Shown: piece by piece, positions 37,017-49,400 of the stretch
Layout of the letters: each line of letters opens with the position of its first letter
Numbering within the stretch: position 1 is the first letter of the stretch
Origin: Chamaea fasciata
Lineage: Eukaryota; Chordata; Aves; Passeriformes; Sylviidae
Length of the DNA stretch: 64,000 bases
Assembly: GCA_029207755.1 (NCBI GenBank)
Contig: JARCOQ010000002.1
Coordinates: 113,757,745-113,821,744, forward strand
Reading direction: 5' to 3'
The notes under the pieces: generated by a model
Databases searched by the model: none
Told to the model about the DNA's origin: nothing
Seen by the model: only the letters and a program-made list of their open reading frames with translations
Position numbers and translations under genes: made by a program

Positions 37017-37162
37017 AATTAAAAAAGACCTTAAAGCCCATCCAATTCCAGCCCCTGCCATGAACAGGGACACCTTCCACCATCCCAGGTTGCTCCAAGC
37101 CACAACCTGGCCTTGGACACTTCCAGGAATGGGGCAGCCACAGCTTCTCTGAGCAGAAAGAA
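37017..37162 (-). mobile_element. CR1 LINE 3' fragment, tail-to-tail with neighbour
   Basis: Reverse-complement CR1: AAAAGACCTTAAAGCCCATC, GACACCTTCCACCATCCCAG, GGCCTTGGACACTTCCAGG and GGGGCAGCCACAGCTTCTCT. Its 3' end faces the 3' end of the plus-strand CR1 ending at 37012, with only a few bases between. The ATTCTATG tail itself is missing or shared with the neighbour. Confidence 0.9.
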
Positions 37163-40046
37163 AGCTGATTACCAAAAAGCACATCACCTATTTCTGTGAA
37201 AAGGTATATTCTGAATAATATTCTACATAATATATTTTTGACTCCTTTCCACTTCTCTGATGGTTCAAGTTTTACCAACCATGAGACCAGCCTGCTTCAA
37301 GTCTTGCTCCTTTCCTCAGTCTCTTGGGCCTAATGTTTGATAATTTTTCAGTCCCTGACTCACGATAATGACCCACACAAAGATGAGCCAGGTAAACAGG
37401 AATGTCCCCTACAACAATGCCAGATATTGAAAACTGGCTCTGCAGCAGTGAAAGAAACTTTCTGATTTTATAGGGACACTTTCTTAAAGCAATTTAGAGT
37501 TTACACTTTCATTTCAGAGGGCTGGAACAATAACACATCACCTCCTGCCAAGGGCTGGTGAACACAGACAGGATTGCCGTTATTTACATGAATTTACATA
37601 ATTCACAGACCAAGAATCATTTGATGCAGGGATAAATGATATAAAATGAGATAAGCTGCAGCAAAAATTGGCAGTTCAGCTTGTGGTCATCCCGGGGCAG
37701 ATAAGGGCAGGATTTGTTGTATTTTCAATATTTGTTTTCAGATTATTCCCACAGCTCTGCTCGGTGTGTGTGCCATGTTTCCTATCTGTCCTTGGTATCC
37801 AACACTTCCAGGCAGACCCAGTGCAGAGAACAAAGCTGCTTGTGGTGGTTTTTAATTAAGTGAACGGTGCATGCACGTGTTGGTAAACTTTTTTTTTTAA
37901 ATTTTTCTTTAAAGGTACCAAGGTTTTGACTTCTGGAGTTGGAATGTGGTCCTGCTTTGCTTCTATCCCACTTGAAGCAGGTTAATGCTCCCGAGGCCTT
38001 TCTGCTTAGATCTCCGTTCTTTCCCAAAGCCCTGCCTCTGGTGTGAGGTGATGGATGCCTGGAAATGAACTGTGGGGGGATTTATTCCGGGAGAGGAGAT
38101 AAAAATAATTCAGCCTGTTTCTCTTTGCCCTGAAACGTTGGACGTTTTGCGTGAATTACGAGCAGCCAATGAGTCTTGTTCTCCAGAGGGTCAGGTAGGG
38201 AAAAGGGTTTGGAGCTGGCAAGATAAGCCTTCCCTAGAAATTGAGGTGGACTTACACATCCAAAAATAACCCACAGTTTTCAAAGTCTGGGGGGCTGTCC
38301 AGTGATTTAGGGAAAAAAAAAAACAAAAAAAAAAAAAAAAAACCAAAAACAACAAAACCAAACCTTAGGCCATGAAATCTGAACAAAGAAAAGGCAGCAC
38401 TTTAGCAGAGCAGCTAAATTGAGAAGCAAAGAGAAAGTACCAGGAAAGGCCATTAGAGAACAGTGCCATTGGAATTAAATAGATAACTTGGGAGGCAGGG
38501 AATTTCCCCAGGCAGGATTTGGCTTCGTGCCTGCCCCAGTAAAGCACTTTTTGACATTAAGGCAGCAGCAGAGAGAAACTGGGACTTTCAAAGGCAGTTT
38601 TATCTCCAGATGTTCCAGTCTTATTTTCTAATTGGCCTGGACTCTGGACCATTAAAAGAACTGACAAATGCTACAGGGATAAGAGTATTAGTAACTAATG
38701 CACTTAATGATCTTGAATAGACTTAATACATGAGGAATGAATTCTCAGGAATTTCACAGGAGTGCAAAGGAGCCTTGCCATCGGCACTAATTGCATTTAA
38801 TTCCATGTTAGGGCCCCTTCATCCTAACAACAACTTGGATAACAGCCTAAGAGTAAATGTGATTCTCTCTGGAAGTGTTTCTTCTGATCAAATACTTCAG
38901 ATACAGAAAACTGAAAATATTTTTGTGACATTGCAATGAGTATTTAAGTTTTTAAAATGCAGTCTTAAAACAACCTGCTTTTCTGAGTGTAGAAATTGTC
39001 TCTCCAAAACAAGCTGAAGTACAGATGGATGCAATATTTTTATTTTGTGCTTCAGATGATACCATATGCCAAGCCTTAGGAGGTGCTCAGCTGCCAAGAA
39101 GGTACAAATAGAGATTTACACAAGGTGAAACCGAAAGGTGAGACTGCCACGTTTTCACACAGCAGGGCTCAGTATAGTGTCAGCCTGTCCTCAGAGAAGT
39201 GGTGGCTTCTCAGTTGAGAAATTCTAGTTTTGCTTTGTGTCACTGCAATTTCCCTTGAATTACCTCCTCTGTGACCCCTCAAGGTAACTGGGAGTGCCCA
39301 GTTTGAGCTGAGGGAGGATGTGAGGGATGTTTGTGAAGGTGGGTAATGCCTGAGGGTTCAGAAGGTGGGTAATGGCTTCAAAAATTCACAGTTTTAATGT
39401 GGGTAATGGCTGAGGGTTCATACGGTGGTAATGGCTTCAGAAATTCATATTTTTGAAGGTGGGTAATGGCTGAGGATTCAGAAGGGGCTTGGGGACCATC
39501 ACAGTCTTTTCAGAGCACATCTCCTGTCAATTAGTCAGGCAATGAAGTCCCCTGATTTTCACCTCACACCAAGCCCGCAGGCAGCATACGCTGTGTGATA
39601 TCCCAAATTATTCTGCAGGCTGTGGGTATGGAAACACTGTTCAGAAAAGAGGTCAGCTGATCTCTTTGGGGGCCAGCAGGCCCATTCAGCTTTCTCACAG
39701 GAGAAGCCACAGACAGCTGAGCCATTTCCATGACACCTTCCTGCATCTCCCCTGCACTCACCTACCTCTTCATTCAGTGGGATTTGTTTGCAGCCCTTTC
39801 CCACGGCTGGGATGGTGCTGGCAGGGCTTGGGAAGGCAGTCAGCCTACAATTTAGAGTCCCCTGACAAGGTGGGGGGAAAAAAAAAAAAAAAAAAAAAAA
39901 GAAGCATGTGAACCTCTTCTGCCCCACGCCCCCAGTCCCCTGTGCTTTAATTTGAAATGATTTTCTGTGCCTTGAACTGGCAATGTGAACCAGTGTGGCT
40001 CTGGTGACACCAGGAGAGATTCACTGATTTTCACGAGCTGGGAGTC
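37163..40046. other. Unique non-coding DNA, no gene seen
   Basis: Mostly AT-leaning sequence with an A/C-rich tract at about 38310-38363 and an A run at 39878-39900. The 37.43-37.68 and 38.58-39.06 kb parts are repeat-free and might be conserved, but this cannot be tested here. No exon recognised. Confidence 0.45.
39335..39490 (+). repeat. 60-bp minisatellite, about 2.5 copies
   Basis: Each 60-bp unit contains two related halves, GTGGGTAATGGCTTCA...AATTCA and GTGGGTAATGGCTGAGGGTTCA. Complete units lie at 39361-39420 and 39421-39480. A half unit precedes at 39335-39360 and a short piece follows. Units differ at a few positions, so the array is not brand new. The half-unit structure implies an older, shorter repeat that was later duplicated as a pair. 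Confidence 0.93.
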
Positions 40047-40140
40047 ACAGGATTGTTTGGGTGGTAAAAGTCCTTTAAGATCCTCCACTTTGACCATTAA
40101 CCCACCATTAAACCCTGTCCTTGAGCACCTTTCTGAGCAC
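40047..40140 (-). mobile_element. Degenerate CR1 LINE 3' end
   Basis: CACAGGATTGTTTGGGTGG followed by TAAAAGTCCTTTAAGATCCT and TTGACCATTAACCC matches the first 90 bp of a reverse-complement CR1 3' end. It is more diverged than most copies here. Confidence 0.65.
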
Positions 40141-40283
40141 ACCCAGGGACAGAGCAGCCAGGCTTTGACGGCGACACCAGAGTGCTGCAGACACCAAAGG
40201 AGAGGGTTTTAAAAGCTGTTCCTTCACTGGGCACTTTTGCCTGTTGATCCCTAACAGAGTACATGTGGCTATTAGTGAGAGTT

Positions 40284-40465
40284 GGGGCTGTGCAGCCTGC
40301 AGAAGGCTCTGGAAAGACCTTCCAGCACCTAAAGGGGCTCCAAGAGAGCTGGAGAGGGACTTCTAACAACGGCATGGAGTGCTAAGAGAAAGGATGGTGG
40401 CTTTACACTGACAGAGGGCAAGGTTTAGATCAGATACTAGGTAAAAAATCAGTTTCTCAAACATG
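40284..40465 (+). mobile_element. Degenerate CR1 LINE 3' fragment
   Basis: GGCTGTGCAGCCTGCAGAAG, GGGCTCCAAGAGAGCTGGAG, AGGGACTTCTAACAACGGCA, TGCTAAGAGAAAGGATGGTG, TTTACACTGACAGAGGGCAA and GATCAGATACTAGG give the CR1 3' order in plus orientation. The tail is missing. Confidence 0.72.
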
Positions 40466-42902
40466 AAATAAGCTCATCCTAACCCCTGTTTTACAACATT
40501 AAACATGTTTCTTCTCCAAATTGGCAACTCTTATTTTCTAATAGGTTTGGGCTATGTTAAACTATTAATTATTAGTTTTTGTAGCAAACTCATTATCTCC
40601 TCCCTTTTCAATATTTCACTGCAATTTTACATTATGCTTCTGCTATTTATTGGCAGCTTATCTTTGGGTAGAGAGAGAATGGAAATAGAATAAAGGAGCT
40701 AGAATTGTAATTTGCATAACTTTAAATTATTCCTTGAAGGGCTGAGATGCAAAAGCACTGCAATTTGCTAAAACATGACTTATAAAAAGTTGGGAAAATA
40801 TCTAGATAATTAGAGCGACCCAGGCTTCCATAACTTCCTTGGCAGCATCTCAATTATGAATTAGGAAAGATATGCTCTTCCCGGCAATGGAACCCTCCCC
40901 CTGGAGGTAAAATACTTCCACAGTTTGTGATGATCTGAACGTGACGTGCAGGAAAGACCACACGGGGTGGTTGGACGGGCGCCACATGGACACGGTGTTT
41001 TTGGGTTGCCAGTGACCAGAATGATGCTTCCAAAAACCCACAAATTGGCAAGTGGGGGTGTGGATAAACGTCAGCAGCCACGCTGAGCCCCACCACCCAC
41101 CATGAGGGAGAGCTGTGTGCCCACCTTCTCCAGGGAGCTTGTGCCAGCTGGAGTTTAACATGCCAGGCTCTCCCCAGAGCCTAGAGCTGTGGATAGAGGA
41201 GAGGAATATCCCCCAGGAATGATTTTGTGATATTTCCCTGCCAGCCTCGGAACAAACCCGTCGGTAGCTTGTGTGGCCTTGCTGGACAATTTGCAGGAAA
41301 GATGGAGGGATGACTGTGGTCACCCACAGAACCATTGGACAGCACGTTCGGTGCTCTTGTGGGTGTTTTCCTTGTTCAGCTCACCACAATTTAGCAATTA
41401 TTCATCCCAGCCTTCTAAATGCTGCCCAGACAATGGGCTTGCCGGTGGTGTGAGGAATTACTGCATCTTCCCAGGCCCCACCATGGGTGGGGGGCATCTC
41501 CCCAGGGGTTTCCAGCAGGAATTGGGCTGATTTGAGGAGAAATGGTCACTCTGCTGCTTTCCCTCCGTGATGTGTGGTACAAGAGATCCTCACCTGTTAC
41601 CTGTTCATCACTCCCCAGCTTAAAAATGCAAACCCAAAAGGAGAGACAAAGACTGGGACCCTGCCTGCATTTGGAATTAAAATTGATAGGTAACACAAGG
41701 AGAGTGACTTGAGACCAGGATGCCCATGATGGAAAACACCTTTTCCTCTGAATCTGTGTAAGCACACAGCTGAAACAGGTTTTTTTTGCCACCAAATGAC
41801 TGCATAATGCCGTTGGGGAGGGACCTATCTGCTCTCAGCAAAGCCAGCAGGATCTCTCTATGGCCATGAGAAAAGAGGAAAGCATGGATGTCTCAGATCT
41901 TCCTGCAGTCATCAGAGCTGTATGACTATGTGTTCTTTGTTCCTTGAATTTACAGTATCTCTCATGTAAAAGTGTGCCAAAAATGTTCCCCTGGCCTCTC
42001 TGAGAAAATAAAAGCAGATATTTTTGAAAAACCCCTGAAACGTGCCCCTGCTGAGGGTGCTGGTGCTTTGGCACAGAGGAAAAGTTAAAGGTGGTACCCA
42101 AATGAGTAATGCCAGGAGGTGCACAGGCAGAATAGACCAGACCACAGCAAGATTTAAGTTTTGCTGGAGGTCACACCTACAGCAGCAGAAAAAAAAAAAA
42201 AATAATTAAAAAAAAGGATCAGTTCTCATTTTCCAGTGCTGAGGGTGAAACCTCTGCTTGCACAGCTCTATTCTCTCCCCTGCAGCCTTGCAAAACAGGG
42301 TTGCCTTGTTGCTGCTGTGCCTGAGCATGAGGAGAGAGCCCCCAGGGCACTGCTGAGGGCCAGGTCTTCATGGGCAGGGCAGCCACCAATTTCTGAGTGC
42401 CTGTCACTGCTGATGGAGGAAAAAGTGCCCCTCAAAATGCCCACGAGTGGTCTCTGTGTCACCTGGAAAAGAGGGAACAGCCCTGTGGACTGGTTAAGGC
42501 TGTCACTCAGGTTTGTTTCTTGCACCCCTGAGCAGGCTGCGGCTTTACCTGGGGTGCCCTTCAGAACGATTCAATAGCCAGAGTAACTCCAGACTCCTCC
42601 CCACGCTCTCTCTACCACCTGCCTCGGGTTTTTTTGTGCATGGCAACAGCCTTGGAGTTCAGAGGTACGCCAGGGCAGCAATTTAGCTCAGTTACCAGCA
42701 GTGGCTGTAAAATGCACTGATAAAGCAGAGCAACTGTTAAAGTGCAAACACAGGTTACCCCAAGTGGCCTTGTGGGGCCACTCTGCCATCGACTCGGTGA
42801 CGTTGGAGACACCCTCCTGCAATCAGAGAGCTGAGAAATCCCACTGGCTCTTTGCTACTTGTAAGCTTTTCATCAGCATGGCCTGCTGGATATTCCCTTT
42901 CC
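40466..42902. other. Unique DNA, AT-rich candidate conserved block then ordinary sequence
   Basis: The 40480-40860 part is AT-rich and repeat-free, with homeodomain-type TAATTA cores (TTAATTATTAG near 40565) and TTTGCATAAC near 40711. Such motifs occur by chance in AT-rich DNA. The rest shows no gene. An A run lies at about 42189-42201. Confidence 0.35.
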
Positions 42903-43165
42903 CAGAATCATGGAACCGCAGAATGGATTGGGTTGGAAGGGGCCTGAAAGATCATCCACTTCTACCCCCTGCCATGGGCAGGGCCACCTTCCACTGTCCC
43001 AGGCTGCTCCAAAACCCATCCAGCCTGGCCTTGGACACTTCCAGACATCCAGGGGCAGCCACAGCTTCTCTAGGCACACTCTCCCCACCCTCCCAGGGAA
43101 CAATTACTTCTATTTATCAAACCAAAATTTCCACTCTTTCTGTTTGAACCCATTGGTACATACAT
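42903..43165 (-). mobile_element. CR1 LINE 3' fragment
   Basis: CAGAATCATGGAACCGCAGA, TGGATTGGGTTGGAAGGGGC, CTTCCACTGTCCCAGGCTGC, CCATCCAGCCTGGCCTTGGA and GGGGCAGCCACAGCTTCTCT, then the 5' part of the 3' untranslated region, degenerate up to TTTGAACCCATTGG. 5'-truncated. The tail is at 42903. Confidence 0.92.
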
Positions 43166-45463
43166 TACCTCCAAGAACAATCTGGCATGAACACAATGCC
43201 CTGTTTTTCCAGTCTCCAAGAAAAGAGAGGGGAAAAACCCCAAACCCAAACATACTCTTCTGGATCACAAATTTGTAGAATTCATATTCCCAGCTTGGCA
43301 CAGGGAGCATTCTCCTTTCATGGGGTTAAGGCACAGCAAACAGAAGGTGTGAGGAATGGCTGGGGGATATTATTAGCATGTGTGCCTGGCACTTGGGAAA
43401 GAAGAGATGAAATGTCTGACTCGTGTTTTCCAGTCATTTTCATCCCCCACCAAAATAAACTTCTCCTTGTGTAAATGGAGGTGGTTAGTTAATCCACATA
43501 CTGCCAGTATCTGCTTTGATGCAAAATCAAACATTGTTTTGCATCCAGGGGATTTTTCCTGCAACAGAAACAACAGCAGAAGTGATATATTCAAGTCCCG
43601 TGAAATGGACTGGAACAGTTGGTGATGCATGCAGGTTTTGGAATATATGCTTTACTGAGACTAAACCGTGCTGAATATAATACTTTGAATTCCCAATCTC
43701 ACACACATTAAAAAAAAAAAAAAAAACAACAAAAACAAAACAACGAAACCAAAATAAAACAAAAACCCAAAAAAAACCACCAAAAACTCCTCCCAAAAAA
43801 GAAAAACAGTGGAGTGTTTATTGAGCAACTGTCTTTACACCTCAAGTCAAAGGAGGTTTTGTGCTGTCCACCTGCAGATCTTCTTAACTCTCCTCCTGCT
43901 TTCTCCTCCTTTGTGATGATGAAGGCTTTTCCACTGGAAAGCACAAAAAGGGCATTTATTGCTTTTATGTGCAATTGCAGACCTTCCTATTAGGAATTTC
44001 CAGGCGATACACTCAAGATAAAGAAAGCCCTCAATTTTAAAATAAATAGCATCCCCTCCCCCTCCCTTTTTTTTTTTAACACAACAGAGCAACCTCCGAA
44101 AAGCTGAAGGAGGAAACCTCTCGGCGCCTGCACATTTTTGGTGTCTCGATCCTATGTAAATACACAATGATGATGCTGCTGCTGCTGCGTGGTGACTCCG
44201 TGGTGTGACACTCTGGCTGTGAGCCCCTGCTGCCACCTTGGCACGTTGTTCTCACACCAACCTGATCCTCTGTGTGCTCCTCAAACCCGAGATGTGAGGA
44301 GCTCACACAGCTCTTGCTGCCCCGGTGGAGTAACCAGGGAGTTCCTCAGCTGTTCTTTGGCAGGAGTGAGGGTTTAGTGTCACTCTTGCATTAAAACTCT
44401 CCCTCTTTTTTTTTTTTTTTTTTGAGGCAGGAACAGTGACTACTCTGTAAGGCTTAGAATGTGTCTGCTGAAGGGATTTCTTGTAGGAGTGCGGGGTCCG
44501 GGTGAGCTCATTGCTTGTTCCCGCTTGATCTTGGTGTTGTCACTGGCACTGAGGGATGCCAAGGATTTGCCACAGGCCCGTGGGTGGCACGAGTGCTTAG
44601 CCAGGCAATTTCTGGGCTAATGCAAAATTAGTGAGTCATATAAGCTACTTCTTAAGAAGATCAAGCCTCTCCGGCTCATTAAAATCCAAACCGAGTGGGG
44701 AGAACCCAGATACGACAGCTCGGTGAGTCGGATGGGCTCTTACAACATTTATTTTGATACTGTAAAAACTACGGCCAGAAAGTGACACCGAGCCTCAATC
44801 CGGAGCTATGTGGGAATATTTGTCCTAATTTAGTCCCAGCAACCACTAAAAAAGCAGCACCTGCACGTCCCTCTCTTGGCCAAAAATCTGGACACGAGCC
44901 TCTTGTGTTAATTTAAGTCTTTTCCGCAGGACTGTAAAGTCTGCTGCTTCTATAACCTTTTTTTTTTTTTTTTTCCCTTTTTTTAATAGGTGTTAATGTT
45001 TCTGGATACACTTTAAAGGAGACTTTACAGATGTATATGATAGTACTTACCAGCACATCTGCAATTGTAAACCAGGCATGCCCTGCAAATTGCACAATCC
45101 ATCACTGCTATTACTAAGCCCTGATAAAACAACTGCTTTTGTGATAAGTGTTCAAGCCCTTTCATATGTTACTTGAGTCAATGATAAAAGCTGCAGTTAA
45201 ATTTTAATAGGGCATGTTTACAAAGGCATTTTTTAACTAATGCCAAAATACACAATCTGCAGCCTGTATTTCTATACACCCCAAGGTGGAGTCTAGGTTA
45301 TTTTTATGGTAAACATATGGAAGCTTGTTTTACTTACTATTTTTTTCCCAAATAAAATTGCCCCCGCCCCCTTTTCTTTTTTCATTAGACTGGGCCTTTT
45401 TGTTGATGTTTTCAGGCTGTTGGAGGAATTGCGAATGATGGATATATTGTGACTAAGTTTCTC

Positions 45464-45501
<38 letters not shown>

Positions 45502-46403
45502 AAAGGGCTGGCATGCATTCATGGCTTTACTTCAGTTAAAACCGAAGTGTACAAGAAAAAAAAAAAGAGAAAATTTGGGCATATGGCTAAATGATCTGAA
45601 CCTGACAGGCTTTTTCATGGAAAAGCCATTTTTATCTGCTGTAGAACTTCTGTATTTTTGCCCCCAAATAAAAATGCCAGGTTCTTTTCTGGGGGAATAT
45701 CATCCCCAGTGTGCTATTCCTGTATTTTTTTAAAATAATGTGAAATATTTTTAAATCACAATTTTCCACAATTTTTAATTGTGATCCACATGCAAAAGAA
45801 TCAAAAATAAATAATCCACAAAAATCCCTTCTCCTGGGAGCTCGATCCAAGGCTTATTTCAGCCGAAGAAGATCTTTCTTTGACTTAGCAGAGTGGATCT
45901 GGACTGAATCCCTGCAAAAGCAAAAAACCTTGGAAACTCTTTGTAGAAGTAGGAAGAGCCAGGCTTTGGAATGAGGAAAAGGGAAGGGAATGGAAGGGAA
46001 GAAGGGAAAGGCTCTGTTGGATGCTTTGGCTCTCACTTAAACCTCACTTGGAGCTCAGTGAGGCTGCAGCACCTGAGGCAGGCACCTGCACTGAGCAGTT
46101 TTTAACCCTGCCTCAGTATCCTGATGGTTTTTGTGCAAACCTTTTGTTCCCTGCCCGCACGGTTTATCACAATATTAACAGTTTGTCGCCGAGTGAAGAA
46201 GTTCACAGGAGATACCGCTAAGTGAGAGGAAAGTGTGCCGGTCCTAAAAGCCATAAAATGTTACAGCTCAGGCCTGGCTAATAACTGTGGTGATGGATGA
46301 ATGTTAATGCACAGGGAGGGATTCACTTCCAGCTCGATCCCGTGCCTTGTGTGGGACACTTTTGCACCAGGATGGGACTGAGAGGATTCTGGCTGCTGGA
46401 TTT
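43166..46403. other. Low-repeat block with candidate conserved non-coding DNA
   Basis: No gene recognised. An A tract that becomes A/C-rich lies at 43711-43795. T runs lie at 44406-44423, about 44959-44974 and 45468-45496 (29 bases). Between 44440 and 45300 the sequence is repeat-free, has scattered CpGs (CCGGCTC, ACCGAG, ACGACAG, TCCGG) and runs of mixed AT-rich words such as TTGAGTCAATGATAAAAGC. I recognise this as the texture of vertebrate conserved non-coding elements, which is an impression and not a test. A GCTCGGTGAGTCGG donor-like site at about 44719 has a 50-codon open frame upstream but no convincing acceptor. Confidence 0.35.
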
Positions 46404-46497
46404 TCACAGCATCACGGGATGGTTTGGGTTGGAAGGGACCTTAAAGACCACCTAGTATCAACCCCCTTGCCATGGCCGGGGAACCTTCCACTAGATT
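46404..46497 (-). mobile_element. Short CR1 LINE 3' end
   Basis: CACAGCATCACGGGATGGTT, TGGGTTGGAAGGGACCTTAA and CCCCTTGCCATGG match the first 90 bp of a reverse-complement CR1. It breaks at CCTTCCACTAG into an AT-rich imperfect tandem repeat (two copies of TTTTTATTTTATAT about 30 bp apart, 46498-46540). Confidence 0.88.
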
Positions 46498-49400
46498 GTT
46501 TTTATTTTATATTCCACTATATTATTTTTATTTTATATCTGTGCTCTCTGTTTCTTTCTCGTTTTGAGCCTGCCCAGGGTTTGGGGCCACAAGACTCTTT
46601 GTACTTTCCTGTTTTGCCTGTCTGAAAGCAGAGCCTAATCTGGGATGTAACAGCATTTCAGGCACAGTGGAAAAGGGTCTTTTTGGGGCCCTGGGTGTGT
46701 GACACGTGTTTCCCTCCACACATGGGCACAGTCCCAGAGCAGGTCACACCACGACTCAGGGGTGCAATTAAACAGGCATGTGCCTGCTCATGGGGTTGGG
46801 GCCAAAATTCAGATCCTACTGGCTTAGCAAGGGGTAAATTTGGCCAGTGTTTTTACCAGCCCTATGACATCACATTTGCTTGACCCGTCGTGAGTAATGT
46901 AATTACAGCCTGGGATGAGTGAGGCAAGGAAAATAGGATAAGAGAAGAAAGAGATTGCAAGGCAGTGATGAGACAGGAGAGTTAACTCTGGGGGCAGGTC
47001 CAGGAGCAGTCCAGAGATCCCAGGAGATGGTGGCAAGAGGTGTTTTTTGGGAAGAGGGGTGACCCAGATGTGTTCCATTTCCTTTAACATCAGCAGTCAC
47101 CAAGTGAAGTGCTCACACCAAGATCCTTCTGCCAAGCACAGGGAGAAATGGGAAACTCAGAGGCTTGGGCATCCTTCCAGTCCTAGACAACCAAAAGTTT
47201 ATTTTAAGGAGAATTTTGAGCTAAGACTTGAACCTTCTTAGATGACAAAATTATTTCGGTGAGATATGTTCCACACAAAATCACAAGACACAGGAGGGAG
47301 CCAGCAGCTGGGACTGAGATCTGAAATAATTTGCTGGAGCTCCACAGGCCCCTTGATCCGAAGGTGATTGGGACTGTCATCCAGAGGTGTGGAGGGAGAA
47401 GTGAAGGGGAAAGGAAAATTGTAGGGATGAGCAGGAAGGCAGATGTACATCTCTGGGGCAACAGAATTCCTCCTCAGGGATCAGCAGTGGGGACAAGGAG
47501 CCACCAGCCACAGAGGGGAATGGAGAACCTGAGTGAGGGGGGGATGGAACCAAATCCCAGGTGTGTGCAGGGGTGAGAGGATATGCTGAGCAGGAGGGGG
47601 AATGGTGGGCACAGCTTTTCCCTTCTCCAGGCAGGACAAGGATGTCTACAAATCCCCATAATAAAGGTTCTCTTCAGGAGCTCTGGCAACTCACAGACTG
47701 CATCCCAAAACCCACCTGGTTCCTGAGCTTGCATGAGGAGAATCCACTCCAAACAGATTCAAATAGATTTCCAAGAGGTTCAAAATTTATCAGGAATAAT
47801 ATATATAAATCTAATATATAAAGGAATATAAAGGAACCCCCAGACCACCATGAGAAAACAGGTATTTTTAAAAATACCGCTCCAATTTCATTAACTTTAT
47901 GTGAGGATGGGATACATCTGGCCAGAGAGGAGTTCAGCAGTTGTGAAGACACTGGGAGAAATATTGAAAAGCAGATGAGGGCTCAGGCATAAACCACTGT
48001 TGTTACTGAATGTGTGGCAATATTTCCAAATATAAATCATATGGGGAAAAAAAAAGAAAAAAAAATCAGAGATTTGTTAAATATATTGGTGAACCAACAT
48101 TTTCTTAGGAATGTGTGAATGATGTGGCAACCAGGGATAGGCCTGAAGGTGTGGAACCCATAATTGAAACCATTCTCAGGGCTGTCCACTCCACCTGCTG
48201 TGACAAACTGTGGCACCAAAGCTTCCACCAGCCTGGAAGGAGTGAGCTGAGGAGTTTCGTGTCCTGGTGTCTTGGTGACAGAGACTGAGAGCCACAGCCT
48301 GAGAGTGGCTGTGAGTGATCCCTCTGGGATGCTCCCTTTGCCAAGATGATATCACCTAAGTGGGATGGTCTGGTGCAACTCCCACTGGTTAATTCTTCAT
48401 TAGCAGCCATTACACACCTGATAAAAACATCTCACACTGCCTGTAGCAGGATGTGGCCTGAAGTGTCACTGAGCCAGGCAGGTTACATGGACAACCCCTG
48501 TGGAGTGGAAGATTTTTGGGCATGTGCTTGCTCAGGAAAAATGCTGCAATGCCTGTCCACCCTTTGCTGGCAGGCAGCACAGCTGGGATGGCAAATGTGA
48601 TGAGGCCACTGTGTTGGGTAGGATGCTGTGATGGGCAGCACAGGCCTTGCTTTGCTGTGTAAATGTGAGCACAGGAGGGGGGGCAAAATAAGCCAAGCAA
48701 CAAGACACCCACCCTAGAAATGAGTCTGATGTGGATTTCAGTCAGCTGAAGTGGTTGGGCCCTTCTTGGCGTTGTGTCATCCTCCAGGACATCACTGTGT
48801 CAGGCTCAGGACACTGCTGGTGGCAGAGCAAGCAGGATGAGACTGGGATAGCTGCTGTAATTTGTACCTGGCACCTGAACTCAGATGACCTGTCCAGAAA
48901 GACTTGAAGCAACAGGATTTTTGCTAAACATTATCTACACTTTGGAGTCTGAGTTAGCAAACGGGCTTTGGGCTTCTTTGAGGTCACTGCAGTGACACGG
49001 AACGAGGAACATGCATCACTGTAAAATCACACCCAGAGCTCCCAAGCACTGGTTAAGTCCCCAAAGAGCAAACTGTGTCAAATGCTGTGGGCAGACTCTC
49101 CTGGCAGGTGTCAGGCTTTCAGTGGACAGGTGATGCATCCGAATATTGTGGTGAACATACCAGATCAAGCCACTGCTCTTCAGTGTGGTACTTCCAGGAC
49201 CAGATACCAGTGATGCTTGAAGCAGCAGCCCCAGGGATGTGACCATCTGAAATTACAAAGTGATGTAGTCAAACTCAGGACTGGACTTTGCGTATTCCTG
49301 CATTCCCATGGGCTGTTGTCCAAACAATAAGGAAGAGAATCAATTAAAATGAGATTTAAGGACACCTAATTAGTCTGAATAATTTGGATTCCTGGAGGTT

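Noticed and set aside
44590..44770. Possible exon before the GGTGAGTCGG donor-like site
   Set aside because: The open stretch is only about 50 codons and has no acceptor or recognisable protein; conserved non-coding DNA explains it better.
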